From the NCBI RefSeq assembly GCF_030052815.1, contig NC_079495.1, positions 56,956,773-57,020,772 of the forward strand: a stretch of DNA of 64,000 bases, given 5' to 3'. This stretch comes from Hevea brasiliensis. Taxonomy: Eukaryota; Streptophyta; Magnoliopsida; Malpighiales; Euphorbiaceae. The first letter of the stretch is position 1, and every line of letters begins with the position of its first letter. Shown here one piece after another: positions 12,724 to 24,800 of this stretch. The position numbers and the translations under genes are program-made. A model generated the notes under the pieces. That model ran no database searches. It was not told where the DNA came from and was given only the letters and a program-made list of their open reading frames with translations.

Positions 12724-13933
12724 ATGGACCCTACATCACAGAGAGCAGTTGAGGAGGAAGTGGAGAGTCATGCTCCACCTGCAGTAGCTGAGACTGGGGG
12801 TAGGGGAGAACCTACTCCGCCAGCTCAAGCAGAGCCTCGCCACCTCCACGTGCCATGTTCCAAAGAAATGACCGATTTCTTCAAACAAATGGCCGGGTAA
12901 TGCCAAGACTACCACCACCACTCCACAAAGCAGAAATCACACTGGAAAGGTTAAGAAAGTTTGAGTCGTGGACTTCTATGGCAAGAGAGAAGATGACTCA
13001 TGGTAGAAAATTGGTTGAATAGAACAAGCAGAGTGTTAAAACAACTCCACTGCACTCCAGAGCAAAACTTGGAATCTGCTGTATCTCTGCTGCAAGACGA
13101 TGCATATGAGTGGTGGGACACTGTGTCCAGTGAAGTGCAGCCAGAAGCATTAACTTGGGACTTCTTTCTCTCCGAATTCAAGAAGAAATATGTGGGTACT
13201 GTATACCTGGAAGAGAGAAGAAGAGAGTTCATTAACCTGAGGCAGAGACAGCTGTCAGTGGCCGAGTATGAGAAAGAATTTGTAAGATTGAGCCGCTATG
13301 GAAGGGAGATAGTCCCTAATGAAGCTGAAAGGTGCAAGAGATTCGAAGAGGGACTAAATGACAATATAAAGATCATGATCACTGCCTTGGGGATCACAGA
13401 CTTCACCAAGTTAGTGGAAGCTACATTAAAAGTGGAGAAAGTGAGAATAAATGAACAAAATAGGAAAGATAGACAGCGTAAGAGGGAATTTGGACCAGAT
13501 ACCAAGTATACCAACCGATAGTAAGAAGTTTAAGGGTTCTAGTTCACAAGATCGCACACGGGGCCACAAAGGCCGATTGGAATATCTATAGCTAGTTCCC
13601 CTGCACAATAACAAGGGATCAACCCGGTTCGAATGTATGCATTGTGGTAGAAAACACAAAGGGGAGTGTCGATTGTTAACTAGAGAGTGTTTCAAGTGTG
13701 GGGCTATGGATCATTTCATAAGAGATTGCCCTCAGAGGAGTGGCTCAATAGCTCCTGTACAAGTTCACAGACCTTCCCCTATAGTTCAAAGGGGTAAAGG
13801 ATCGGGTAGAGCAGAAACGGCTGACATTTCACAGAAGATTGTTTCTGAGACAGTTGAAAAGCCCGAAGTCAGGGTGGCACCACAAGTATATGCTATGGAA
13901 GCTCAGGAAGAGCCAAACCTGCATAATCGATGA
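12724..13933 (+). pseudogene. G3 gag, broken
   Basis: Capsid gene of the gag-only element. The ATG at 12724 follows the leader (GGATATGGACCC) and the frame closes at 12898. The Retrotrans_gag core is open from 13000 to 13521: WW in DDAYEWWD, then W.FF..EFKKKY, EFVRLSRYG and the FEEGL segment. A frameshifted third part, 13637-13933, holds the zinc knuckle (MHCG, HKGEC, CFKCG, DCP). It is longer and better kept than the G1 gag. Translated capsid, if ever intact, would assemble particles in the cytoplasm; enzymes would have to come from another element. Some of the breaks may lie in a poorly called stretch (see findings). Confidence 0.85.
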
Positions 13934-13993
13934 GGCGATACAAGGAAGTGAAGAAACAAGGAGGTAGCAACTCCCCGATTACTTAAGTCAGGT

Positions 13994-14013
13994 AAATTTC
14001 GAGGACGAAATTT
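13994..14013 (+). other. G3 pre-PPT hairpin
   Basis: AAATTTCGAGGACGAAATTT, a perfect 8-bp stem with a 4-nt loop, immediately upstream of the polypurine tract. Confidence 0.75.
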
Positions 14014-14031
14014 AAATTAGAGGGGAAGAGT
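14014..14031 (+). other. G3 polypurine tract
   Basis: AAATTAGAGGGGAAGAGT directly before the 3' LTR start at 14032. Confidence 0.87.
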
Positions 14032-17000
14032 TGTAACACCCTCCCGGTAACCACTCCGTACATCCTACTGCTCGTGACGGTGTCCTGGAGATAGCTAGAA
14101 CGTCCGGAAAAATATTTAAACTAAAGTCAGGAACCATAATTAACTCAAATGTTAATAAGAAAAATTTAGTAAAAATTTTAGAAATAAAATACAACCAAGT
14201 CAAATGAGCCGGTGCCCAAGCGATGAGTAACCGGAGGGAAGTTGCGGTTCTCGCAACGAGGAGCCCTAGACCCGGGGAAAAATTCATAAAATAATTTTTG
14301 GGACTCCAGAAAAGGGTTATTGAGGTTCCCATGGCATTAGAATGCCAAGAAAATACCTAAAAAATTTTTTCAATCGGTATAGACAATTTTGACCCGTTAA
14401 GCCAAACGGAGGGCATTTCGGTCATTTCGCCTTCAGAGGTGATTTTTGGTCGACTTGTCCAGTTAAGTAAATAATTATTATGACTCAAAATATGAATAAA
14501 TATTGCTAAAAATTAAATTGAAATGTGGTAGAAAAGAAAAGAAAAGAAAAATCAAAAATTAAGCAAATTATGACATATTATGATGTCACTCACTTACTTC
14601 CAACCAATCACAATTAAACAACCTATTAATTAATAAATAAAAAGAGATAAATATGGCCAAAAACAAAAGAAATCAGCAGCCTCTTCTTCCATAACAGCCG
14701 CACCAAAAGAAAGAGAGAGAGGAAGAAAGAGAGACCTCCATTGATGCACTCACCCAAGCTCCAAAACCTAGCCAATTACACCATAAAACCCTTATATGCC
14801 TTCATAAAACTTGGTCCTCACACCTAGAACAAGCTTTGGACAGCAAAAAGAAAGGAAGAAAGTGAAGTTTTGAAGTCTTAGAAGTGGCTTCATTCAAGGT
14901 TAGTGCACATATGTATTTAAAACTCCTTAATTCCATGTTAGAGATGTGTAATAGGTAAGAAATTGTGAAATAAATGAACTAAACTCATGTGTATGAAGCC
15001 CATGGATTTCGGCTGCCCCTAAGGAAGGAACAAGATTGAGTGTTTTGATGGACTTGGAGTGCACTAGAGATTATGTTTAAAGTGTATAAACATAAGGATA
15101 ATGAAGTAGTTGGTTAATTAAGGTAAATTGTGTAAATTTTGAATTTAAGCTAGGGTTTTGGGAGTGAAAATTTGATTTGGCTTATGGATTATTATTGAAC
15201 ATTCTAATGGTCAATTAGTGACCATTTAAGGCAAGTAAATCATAATTTGAAGTGAGCTAATGCATGGTAAACTGAAATGGGAAGGCTGCCAAGAGACAGC
15301 AGAAATGAGGCTGTGAGTCCAGCATGTTTGAACTGCCATATCATTGGCTGTGTAGGTCCAATTGGTGTTTGGCCAATTGGACATGAAACTAGGCTTATAA
15401 TGGCACATTTTTTCTGAAGAAACCATGCCCAAAAGACCAAAGCAAGAGGACCAAAACTTGGCCCCAATCCGGATACCCTGCAAACAGCCCCTGCAGAAAT
15501 GACCAAATGAACAGTAAATGTTCATTTGGCCATAACTCACTGTAGATATGGTCAATTGATCTGAAATTTTTACAGCAACAAGAAAAGATATAGACAAACA
15601 ACTTTCATGAAGGACACCAATCTAAATTATGCCATTAACCTAATCAAATCATTGAGCAAAGTGAAGTTTATCAGATCGAGATTTCCAGAATTTTCATTTG
15701 AGCAGTAATGTTTGGATGACTATAACTCTCTCTCGAAAACTCGGATTTAGGCGATTCTTGAACCGATGAAAACCTAAGGCATAGTAGAACATTTCATATG
15801 AAGAAAGTTAGGCCAAATTATGAACTTAACTTGATCAAATTACTGACCAAAGTTGGACCAAAATCTGCCAAAACCCAAAAGTGCAGCATGAGCGATTGCG
15901 TGAGCGATAAACTTATTTTGGCCATAACTTGAGCTACAAAACTCCAAATGGAGTGATTCAAAAAAATGAAATTCAACTAGACAGAATAAGGAACAACTTT
16001 CATGTTTACTATTTCCTCAAATTCCCACTGTAAAAATAACAAATGGAACAGTAAAGATGAAGCACCAAATCTGAAAATTTTGTTCAATTAGCATTAAGCT
16101 TAGAAATGGTATTGGCAACCAATACCAACAAGTTTTAAATACAAAATGTGGTATGTTTGGAGTGTTAAAACCAATACACCTATTTTCTATCCAAAAGTCA
16201 ACATTTTTGTTGACCAATGAGGTGAATAGTGACACCAAAACCAAAAATTGGCAATTTTGCCAAAATGACCTATGCTTTGAGAAAGTGACTAAAACCAACA
16301 AGTTTTGAATGCAAAATGTGGTATGTTGGGAGTGTCAAAACCAATGTACCTATTGTTTATGCAAAAGTCAACATTTTAGTTGACTAATGAAATGAATAGT
16401 GACATGAAAACTTGAAATTCAAAAATTGTGAAACTTAAAAGTGAAAAATGCTCTAGTAGGCCTAATGTGATTGGTTTGGATAGATTGGCATGCCAATAGG
16501 GTATTGTTTTAGCAGTACTGCGAAAGGAAAGGCTTTGTGCCTGTATTCATGGCTTTATGCCTGTATTCATGGCTTTTATGCCCGTATTCATGGCTTTTAT
16601 GCCAATTATGTGATATCATGGCTTTTTAGCCATACTGACTGCATACGTGGTTGACGTTCTGCGTCCCATGGTATGACGGCGAGGCACCGCGGTGTCGGTG
16701 CCAACGACCCGTTATCGATCGATCGTCCAAAGATAGGTTACTTGGGCATGGAAAAGTATAACTGTGATTGAACTAATTATTAAAGAAAATACGAAAATTA
16801 AGTATCAGGAATGATTACAAAAATACAAAGAAGCTCAATATCATGAAGAAAATAATTAACGAAATGCATGAAGAAGTTAATATCATGAAACATGATTAGC
16901 TCTCGACTACACAATAAGTTAGTAATTATTCATTTCTTATGAACACAATAGCAAGGAAATTATTATTTTTATTTGCATATTGTATTTTCTTGTATTATTG

Positions 17001-17045
17001 GCACCACTAAGCTTTATGCTTAGCGCGTCGCTTTTGCAACACGTA
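14032..17045 (+). repeat. G3 3' LTR, first part
   Basis: Near-identical to 8961-11977 apart from clusters of CAG/CTG-centred differences. It stops at the G4 insertion, and the rest of the LTR is 26378-26994. Minisatellite copy at 16531-16604. Confidence 0.92.
17041..17045. other. Target-site duplication of G4, left
   Basis: ACGTA here and GCGTA at 26373-26377. The uninterrupted LTR at about 11979 reads GCGTA, so the left copy has one later change or a base-call error. Confidence 0.85.
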
Positions 17046-20000
17046 TGTGACACCCCTTACCCGACTACAGTGTAGCCGAGCAAGTTATGCCACTCAGTGT
17101 GCCGGAGCACTCTATTTTATCTGATTTTATTGCAGTTCTGGATTTATTTATTCAAAAACTTTATTGAAGATTTAGGCTATTTTTACTTTTATCAAATCTA
17201 TCTAAATTGGAAATTTCAAAAATTTTAACGATAATCCAACAAAGTGTCGGCTGTAATTTGGACTAACAGTTCTTCTGAACATGCCAAAGACAATTTCAAT
17301 ATATACTCAATTTCTCAAGCTTAATAGTCTCAAAATTTTTCATACATAATGTATCCCAATACAGTATTCAGATTTCTCAGAAATCTCATTAGATTTTCAA
17401 TATCTCAATATTCACAAGTATAATCTCATTATAACTCAAATTCAATTCACATACTAAAATACTTACTTTGAATAGCTTCCATAATTCATAGGTTAATTAC
17501 ATGAGTTTATTTTGTACAAGATATACAAATAATTTACAATGTGCTAGGAATGAACAATATACATAACATGTATAAAATGAGCCCTATCTACATGCATTCT
17601 TTGAGAGGTGACAATCTTGAACTCTTCGACACTACGCAGATCTGGACTCCAAAAATCTCGATCGGATCTCTGGTTTTACCTTGATACTGCGCGAGGAAGC
17701 AATTCCATCGCTAAGCATTTCTGCTTAGTGGTGCAATAATATAACCAGAAATAATATATACAAGTAAAGAAAGAAATAAATGATAATTCAGATACACAAG
17801 AATCAATTTAATTTGGTATGGTATTTCTAGTATCAACGATCTTATATACTAGTTTGTTCCTCTTTGGAAGTGCTTAGTTTATAACTTTTCAGTAATACTA
17901 GCAGGTATATAATTTATTCTATCTGTATTGTATTTCAAGTCTGTACGGTTTTGCAACTTATATTTTTGTTATGTTTCTTTTGCTAATCTCTTTTGCTTAT
18001 TCATTCAATACTTAATTTAATTGTACTGGATTTTCATTATACTTAACTTAACTTAGCTGCCTGAATTGAATAATACTTTAATTGACTGCCCAAGTAACCT
18101 ATACTAGACGATCGATCGATAACGGGTCGTTGGCACTAGACACCGCGGTGCCTCGGGCCGTCATACCATGGGACGCAGAACGTCAACCACGTATGCAGTC
18201 AGTATGGCTAAAGAGCCATGATATCACATAATCGGCATAAAAGCCATGAATACGGGCATAAAAGCCATGGATACGGGCATAAAGCCATGAATACAGGCAT
18301 AAAGCCTTTCCTTTCGCAGTACTGCTAAAACAATACCCTATTGGCATGCCAAACTATCCAAACCAATCTTGTTAGGTATACTAGGGCATTTGATATTTTA
18401 AAATGTTAATATATTGTGCTTTATGACTTCATTATTTCATGATAAATTTCAATCATAATTTATACATTCATTTGATCATTTATATGATCACAATTCACAT
18501 CAATTATTCTTTTATACCATTGTACTCAAAATACTTCTCCTCTTTACAATAATGAGAACTAATGTCTCATTCATGCATTAATATGGTTTATTTATCCATT
18601 CATTATATTATTCATATTGATCACAATTCTAAACGATGGTTCACATGTACCATTGTATTCAAAACATTTTTCCTTTCTCATTTATACATTCAAGAGTCTA
18701 CTTATGTAATTACAAATTTTATATTTCAAGTTGAGTTACTAATATTTTATGAATTCCATTTGTGATGGGCATATATGCCCTAACTATCTATTCACATCAA
18801 TTAGGTGACTTATTTTTCATGTTTCAAGTAATCCATGAATATTTCATGGATTTCAAATTTATGGCCTAAATTTCTTTTTAACAATTTTGACTAGGATGCA
18901 TAGTCCATATTTGTCATACAATTCTAAGCATTTAAGCTTAGAATTGGTTCTAGGTCTTCATCTTTATTTACTAATCATTTTGATTGCTATTCACCTTACT
19001 AGTCAACCAAAATGTTGACCTTTTTATACTTAATGAATATATTAATTCTTATTACCTCAAGATCCCACATTTTGAGTTTTACATTTGCTAGTATTAATTG
19101 CCAATTGCAATTTAAAGTCCCCTAGATGCATTTCTAATTTCAAATTTTGAATTTCAAGTTTTGGTGTCACTATTCATTTCATTAGTCAACTAAAATATTG
19201 ACTTTTGCATAAACAATAGGTACATTGGTTTTAATACTCCCAACATACCACATTTTGTATTCAAAACTTGTTGGTTTTGGTCACTTTCTCAAAGCTTAGG
19301 TCATTTTGGCAAAATTGCCAATTTTTGGTTTTGGTGACACTATTCACCTCATTGGTCAACAAAAATGTTGACTTTTGCATAGAAAATATGTACATTGACT
19401 TTGGCACTTCAAACATACCACATTTTTCATTTAAAACTTGTTGGCATTAAGCATTAATACCATTTCTAAGCTTAAACCAAGAGAAGCAAAATTTTCAATT
19501 TTGCTAACTCAACTTTACTATTCCATTGGGCACTATTGCAGTAGGAATTTGAGGAAATGGTAAACATGAAAGTTGTTTCTTATTTTGTCTAGTTAAATTT
19601 CTTTTTTTGAATCACTCCATTTGGAGTTTTGTAGCTCAAGTTATGGCCAAAATAAGTTTACTGTTCACGCAATCGCTCATGCCGAGATTTTGGTCCGCAG
19701 ATTTTTGGTCCAACTTTGGTCAGTAATTTGATCAAGTTAAGTTCATAATTTGGTATAACTTTCTTCTTATGAAATGTTCTACCATACCTTAGGTTTCCAT
19801 CGGTTCAAGAATCGCCTAAATCCGAGTTTTCTAGAGAGAGTTATAGTCCTCCAAACATTGCTGCTCAAATGAAAATCTGCAGAGTTGCAGGTTTGAACAG
19901 TAACTGTGACTGCCATTTGGGTTAGATTCTGGTCATAATTTGGGGTAGATTTCTTCATGAAAGTTGTTTTTCTATGTCTTAACTTGTTGTTGTAAAAATT

Positions 20001-21525
20001 TCAGGTCAATTGACCAAATCTACAGTGAGTTATGGCCAAATTAACAGTTACTGTGCATTTGGTCATTTCTGCAGGTGCTGTTGCAGGGGATCCGGATTGG
20101 GGCCAAGTTTTGGTCCTCTTGCTTTGGTCTTTTGGGCATGGTTTCTTCAGCAAAAATGTGTCATTATAAGCCTAGTTTCATGTACAATTGGCCAAACACC
20201 AATTGGACCAACACAGCCCAAGTTATGGCTGTGTAATTGGACTGAATTTTCAGTCCCTCTGCTGCTGTCCTAGGGCAGCCTACATCTTCACTTTGCAATC
20301 CTATTTTTCAGTCCAATTCATGGTCAACATACCTAAAATGGTCACTAATTGACCACTAAAATGTCCATTACTCAATTCAAATGCCAAGTCCAATTTTCAC
20401 CCTTAAAACCCTAATTTCTCATTGCAATTCACCCATACACCTTAGTTACACACTTCCATTCATTATATATGTGTTTATACACTTTAAACATAAGCTCTAA
20501 TTCATTCTAAGTCTATCATCAACACTCAATCCTATTCCTTCCTTAGGGCAGCTGAAATCCATGGTATGTATACACATGAATTTAGTCCATTTAACTTACA
20601 ATTTCATACTAAATTCAAGTCCTTAACATGGAAATAAAGGAATATTAGCATAAGTAAGCACTAACCTTGAATAGGGCAGAATTTCCCAACTCAAAACTTC
20701 ACTTTCTTTCCTCTTCTTGGCTGCCAAACACTCTCCCAAGATGAGTGGACAAATTTTAATGAAAAGAAGAAGAGATTTTATGGTGGGAAGTGAAGGGAAT
20801 CAAGCTTGAAACAAGAGCTTCAATGGAGGGGGAGGGGAAGATGGGTTTCACGTCTTGAGGAAGAAGAAGAAGAAAAAAAGATGACCAGAATTTTTGGTCT
20901 TCTTTGACTCTTTTAAGTGTTTTAATAAAGCTTATTAACTTGTGATTGGTTGCGAGTGAGTGAGTGACATCATGTGATGTCATTATTTGCATTATTTTGA
21001 TTTTTCTTTGCTTTTCTTTTCTACCACATTTCAATTTAATTTTCAACAATATTTATTCACATTTTAGATCATAATAATTATTTACTTAACTGTACAAGTC
21101 AGCCAAAAATCACCTCTGAAGGCGAAATGACCAAAATGCCCTCCGTTTGGCTTAACGGGTCAAAATTGTCTGTACCGATTGAAAATTTTTTCTAAGTATT
21201 TTCTTGGCATTCTAATGCCATGGGAACCTCAATAACCCTTCTCTGGAGTCCCAAAAATTATTTTATAATTTTTCCCCCGGGTCTAGGGCTCCTCGTTGCG
21301 AGAACCGCAACTTCCCTCTGGGTTACCCATCGCTTGGGCACCGGCTCATTTGACTTAGTTGTATTTCATTTCTAAAATTTTTACTAAATTTTTCTTATTA
21401 ATATTTGAGTTAATTATGGTTCCTGACTTTAGTTTAAATATTTTTCTGGACGTTCTAGCTGTCCAGACCGACACCGATCACCGAAACAGTAGACTGTGCG
21501 GAGTTGCTACCGGGAGGGTGTTACA
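17046..21525 (-). repeat. G4 3' LTR (4480 bp)
   Basis: The longest LTR class in the window. Compared with the G3 LTR it has an extra stretch around 18.4-19.3 kb that includes further copies of the TTGAC inverted-pair segment (19002-19019, 19185-19202, 19355-19372). Minisatellite at 18234-18306 and the 18-bp motif at 21124-21141. Several differences from the sister LTR cluster between 17.6 and 19.7 kb. No gene. Confidence 0.92.
18970..19445. repeat. Three tandem copies of a 170-183-bp LTR module
   Basis: Each module has the order CTATTCA.CT-A-TGGTCAAC...GTTGACTTTTGCAT...GTACATTG...ACATACCACATTTT. The inverted GTCAAC/GTTGAC pairs start at 19002, 19185 and 19355. The same array is in the sister LTR near 23.8-24.3 kb. 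G3 has two modules; G1, G2 and G5 have one. Confidence 0.8.
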
Positions 21526-21879
21526 ACTCTTCCCCTCTAATTTAAATTTCGTCCTCGAAATTTACCCAATGTAAATAGCCAAGGAGCTAATACCTCTTTA
21601 TTTCTTCACCTTTCCGTGTTATCATACTTCACTTTCTCCTAGTCTCAATCCTATCTTCAAACAGTTCTGTACTCATCCTTTTTCATCTTAAATACAGTCT
21701 CCTTCTCATCTCCATTCACTACCTCATTGTCTCTTCACTCTCTTATTCCATACCTTAACCTAAAATAAACAGGAAATACAGATCTGCAATAGTGTCACCT
21801 CGACTCTTATGAATGCAATGCATGATATGCAATCTATCTAGGTCCAGAAACGCCTAAACCGTGCTCTGATACCAATAAA
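21526..21879 (-). other. G4 internal region (354 bp)
   Basis: In element order: primer site, leader with GCATTGCATTCATAAGAGTC-like text shared with the other gypsy elements, about 200 bp of pyrimidine-rich plus-strand sequence without a frame, the pre-PPT hairpin (21544-21563) and the polypurine tract (21526-21543). Both outer parts match G1 and G3 closely, so the core arose by deletion of everything between leader and pol end. Confidence 0.88.
21863..21874 (-). other. G4 primer-binding site
   Basis: TGGTATCAGAGC on the minus strand, five bases from the LTR at 21880. Confidence 0.9.
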
Positions 21880-24800
21880 TGTGACACCCCTTACCCGACT
21901 ACAGTGTAGCCGAGCAAGTTATGCCACTCAGTGTGCCGGAGCACTCTATTTTATCTGATTTTATTATAGTTCTGGATTTATTTATTCAAAAACTTTATTG
22001 AAGATTTAGGCTATTTTTACTTTTATCAAATCTAACTAAATTGGAAATTTCAAAAATTTTAACGATAATCCAACAAAGTGTTGGCTGTAATTTGGACTAA
22101 CAGTTCTTCTGAACCTGCCAAAGACAATTTCAATATATACTCAATTTCTCAAGCTTAATAGTCTCAAAATTTTTCAAACATAATGTATCCCAATACAGTA
22201 TTCAGATTTCTCAGAAATCTCATTAGATTTTCAATATCTCAATATTCACAAGTATAATCTCATTATAACTCAAATTCAATTCACATACTAAAATACTTAC
22301 TTTGAATAGCTTCCATAATTCATAGGTTAATTATATGAGTTTATTTTGTACAAGATATACAAATAATTTACAATGTGCTAGGAATGAACAATATACATAA
22401 CATGTATAAAATGAGCCCTATCTATATGTATTGCTGAGGAGGTGACAATCTTGAACTCTTCTGACACTTCTGCAGATCTGGACTCCAAAAATCTCAGTCG
22501 ATACCATCTGGTTTTACCTTTCAGCACTGCGCGAGGAAGCAATTCCATCGCGCTAAGCATTTCTGCTTAGTGGTGCAATAATATAACCAGAAATAATATA
22601 TACAAGTAAAGAAAGAAATAAATGATAATTCATATACTCAAGAATCAATTTAATTTGGTATGGTATTTCTAGTATCAACGATCTTATATACTAGTTTGTT
22701 CCTCTTTGGAAGTGCTTAGTTTATAACTTTTCAGTAATACTAGCAAGTATATAATTTATTCTATCTGTATTGTATTTCAAGTCTGTACGGTTCTGCAACT
22801 TATATTTTCGTTATGTTTCTTTTGCTAATCTCTTTTGCTTATTCATTCAATACTTAATTTAATTGTACTGGATTTTCATTATACTTAACTTAACTTAGCT
22901 GCCTGAATTGAATAATATTTTAATTGACTGCCCAAGTAACCTATACTAGACGACTGGACTGGATAACGGGTCGTTGGCACTGGACACCGTGGTGCCTCGG
23001 GCCGTCATACCATGGGACGCAGAACGTCAACCACGTATGCAGTCAGTATGGCTAAAGAGCCATGATATCACATAATCGGCATAAAAGCCATGAATACGGG
23101 CATAAAAGCCATGGATACGGGCATAAAGCCATGAATACAGGCATAAAGCCTTTCCTTTCGCAGTACTGCTAAAACAATACCCTATTGGCATGCCAAACTA
23201 TCCAAACCAATCTTGTTAGGTATACTAGGGCATTTGATATTTTAAAATGTTAATATATTGTGCTTTATGACTTCATTATTTCATGATAAATTTCAATCAT
23301 AATTCATAAATTCATTTGATCATTTATATGATCACAATTCACATCAATTATTCTTTTATACCATTGTACTCAAAATACTTCTCCTCTTTACAATAATGAG
23401 AACTAATGTCTCATTCATGCATTAATATGGTTTATTTATCCATTCATTATGTTATTCATATTGATCACAATTCTAAACGATGGTTCACATGTACCATTGT
23501 ATTCAAAACATTTTTCCTTTCTCATTTATACATTCAAGAGTCTACTTATGTAATTACAAATTTTATATTTCAAGTTGAGTTACTAATATTTTATGAATTC
23601 CATTTGTGATGGGCATATATGCCCTAACTATCTATTCACATCAATTAGGTGACTTATTTTTCATGTTTCAAGTAATCCATGAATATTTCATGGATTTCAA
23701 ATTTATGGCCTAAATTTCTTTTTAACAATTTTGACTAGGATGCATAGTCCATATTTGTCATACAATTCTAAGCATTTAAGCTTAGAATTGGTTCTAGGTC
23801 TTCATCTTAATTTACTAATCATTTTGATTACTATTCACCTTACTAGTCAACCAAAATGTTGACCTTTTTATACTTAATGAATATATTAATTCTTATTACC
23901 CCAAGATCCCACATTTTGAGTTTTACATTTGCTAGTATTAATTGCCAATTGCAATTTAAAGTCCCCTAGATGCATTTCTAATTTCAAATTTTGAATTTCA
24001 AGTTTTGGTGTCACTATTCATTTCATTAGTCAACTAAAATATTGACTTTTGCATAAACAATAGGTACATTGGTTTTAATACTCCCAACATACCACATTTT
24101 GTATTCAAAACTTATTGGTTTTGGTCACTTTCTCAAAGCTTAGGTCATTTTGGCAAAATTGCCAATTTTTGGTTTTGGTGACACTATTCACCTCATTGGT
24201 CAACAAAAATGTTGACTTTTGCATAGAAAATATGTACATTGACTTTGGCACTTCAAACATACCACATTTTTCATTTAAAACTTGTTGGCATTAAGCATTA
24301 ATACCATTTCTAAGCTTAAACTAAGAGAAGCAAAATTTTCAATTTTGCTAACTCAACTTTACTATTCCATTGGGCACTATCGCAGTAGGAATTTGTGGAA
24401 ATGGTAAACATGAAAGTTGTTCCTTATTTTGTCTAGTTAAATTTCTTTTTTTGAATCACTCCATTTGGAGTTTTGTAGCTCAAGTTATGGCCAAAATAAG
24501 TTTACTGTTCACGTGCACTGTTCATGCTGGGATTTTGGGTCTGGCAGATTTTTGGTCCAACTTTGGTCAGTAATTTGATCAAGTTAAGTTCATAATTTGG
24601 TCTAACTTTCTTCTTATGAAATGTTCTACCATACCTTAGGTTTCCATCGGTTCAAGAATCGCCTAAATCCGAGTTTTCTAGAGAGAGTTATAGTCCTCCA
24701 AACATTGCTGCTCAAATGAAAATCTGCAGAGTTGCAGGTTTGAACAGTAACTGTGACTGCCATTTGGGTTAGGTTCTGGTCATAATTTGGGGTAGGTTTC

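Noticed and set aside
20010..20273. A recurring frame in family-A LTRs with a Trp/Phe-rich reading, seen in many copies
   Set aside because: It lies in LTR sequence, changes frame and length between copies, and has no recognisable domain; its recurrence follows from the repeat.
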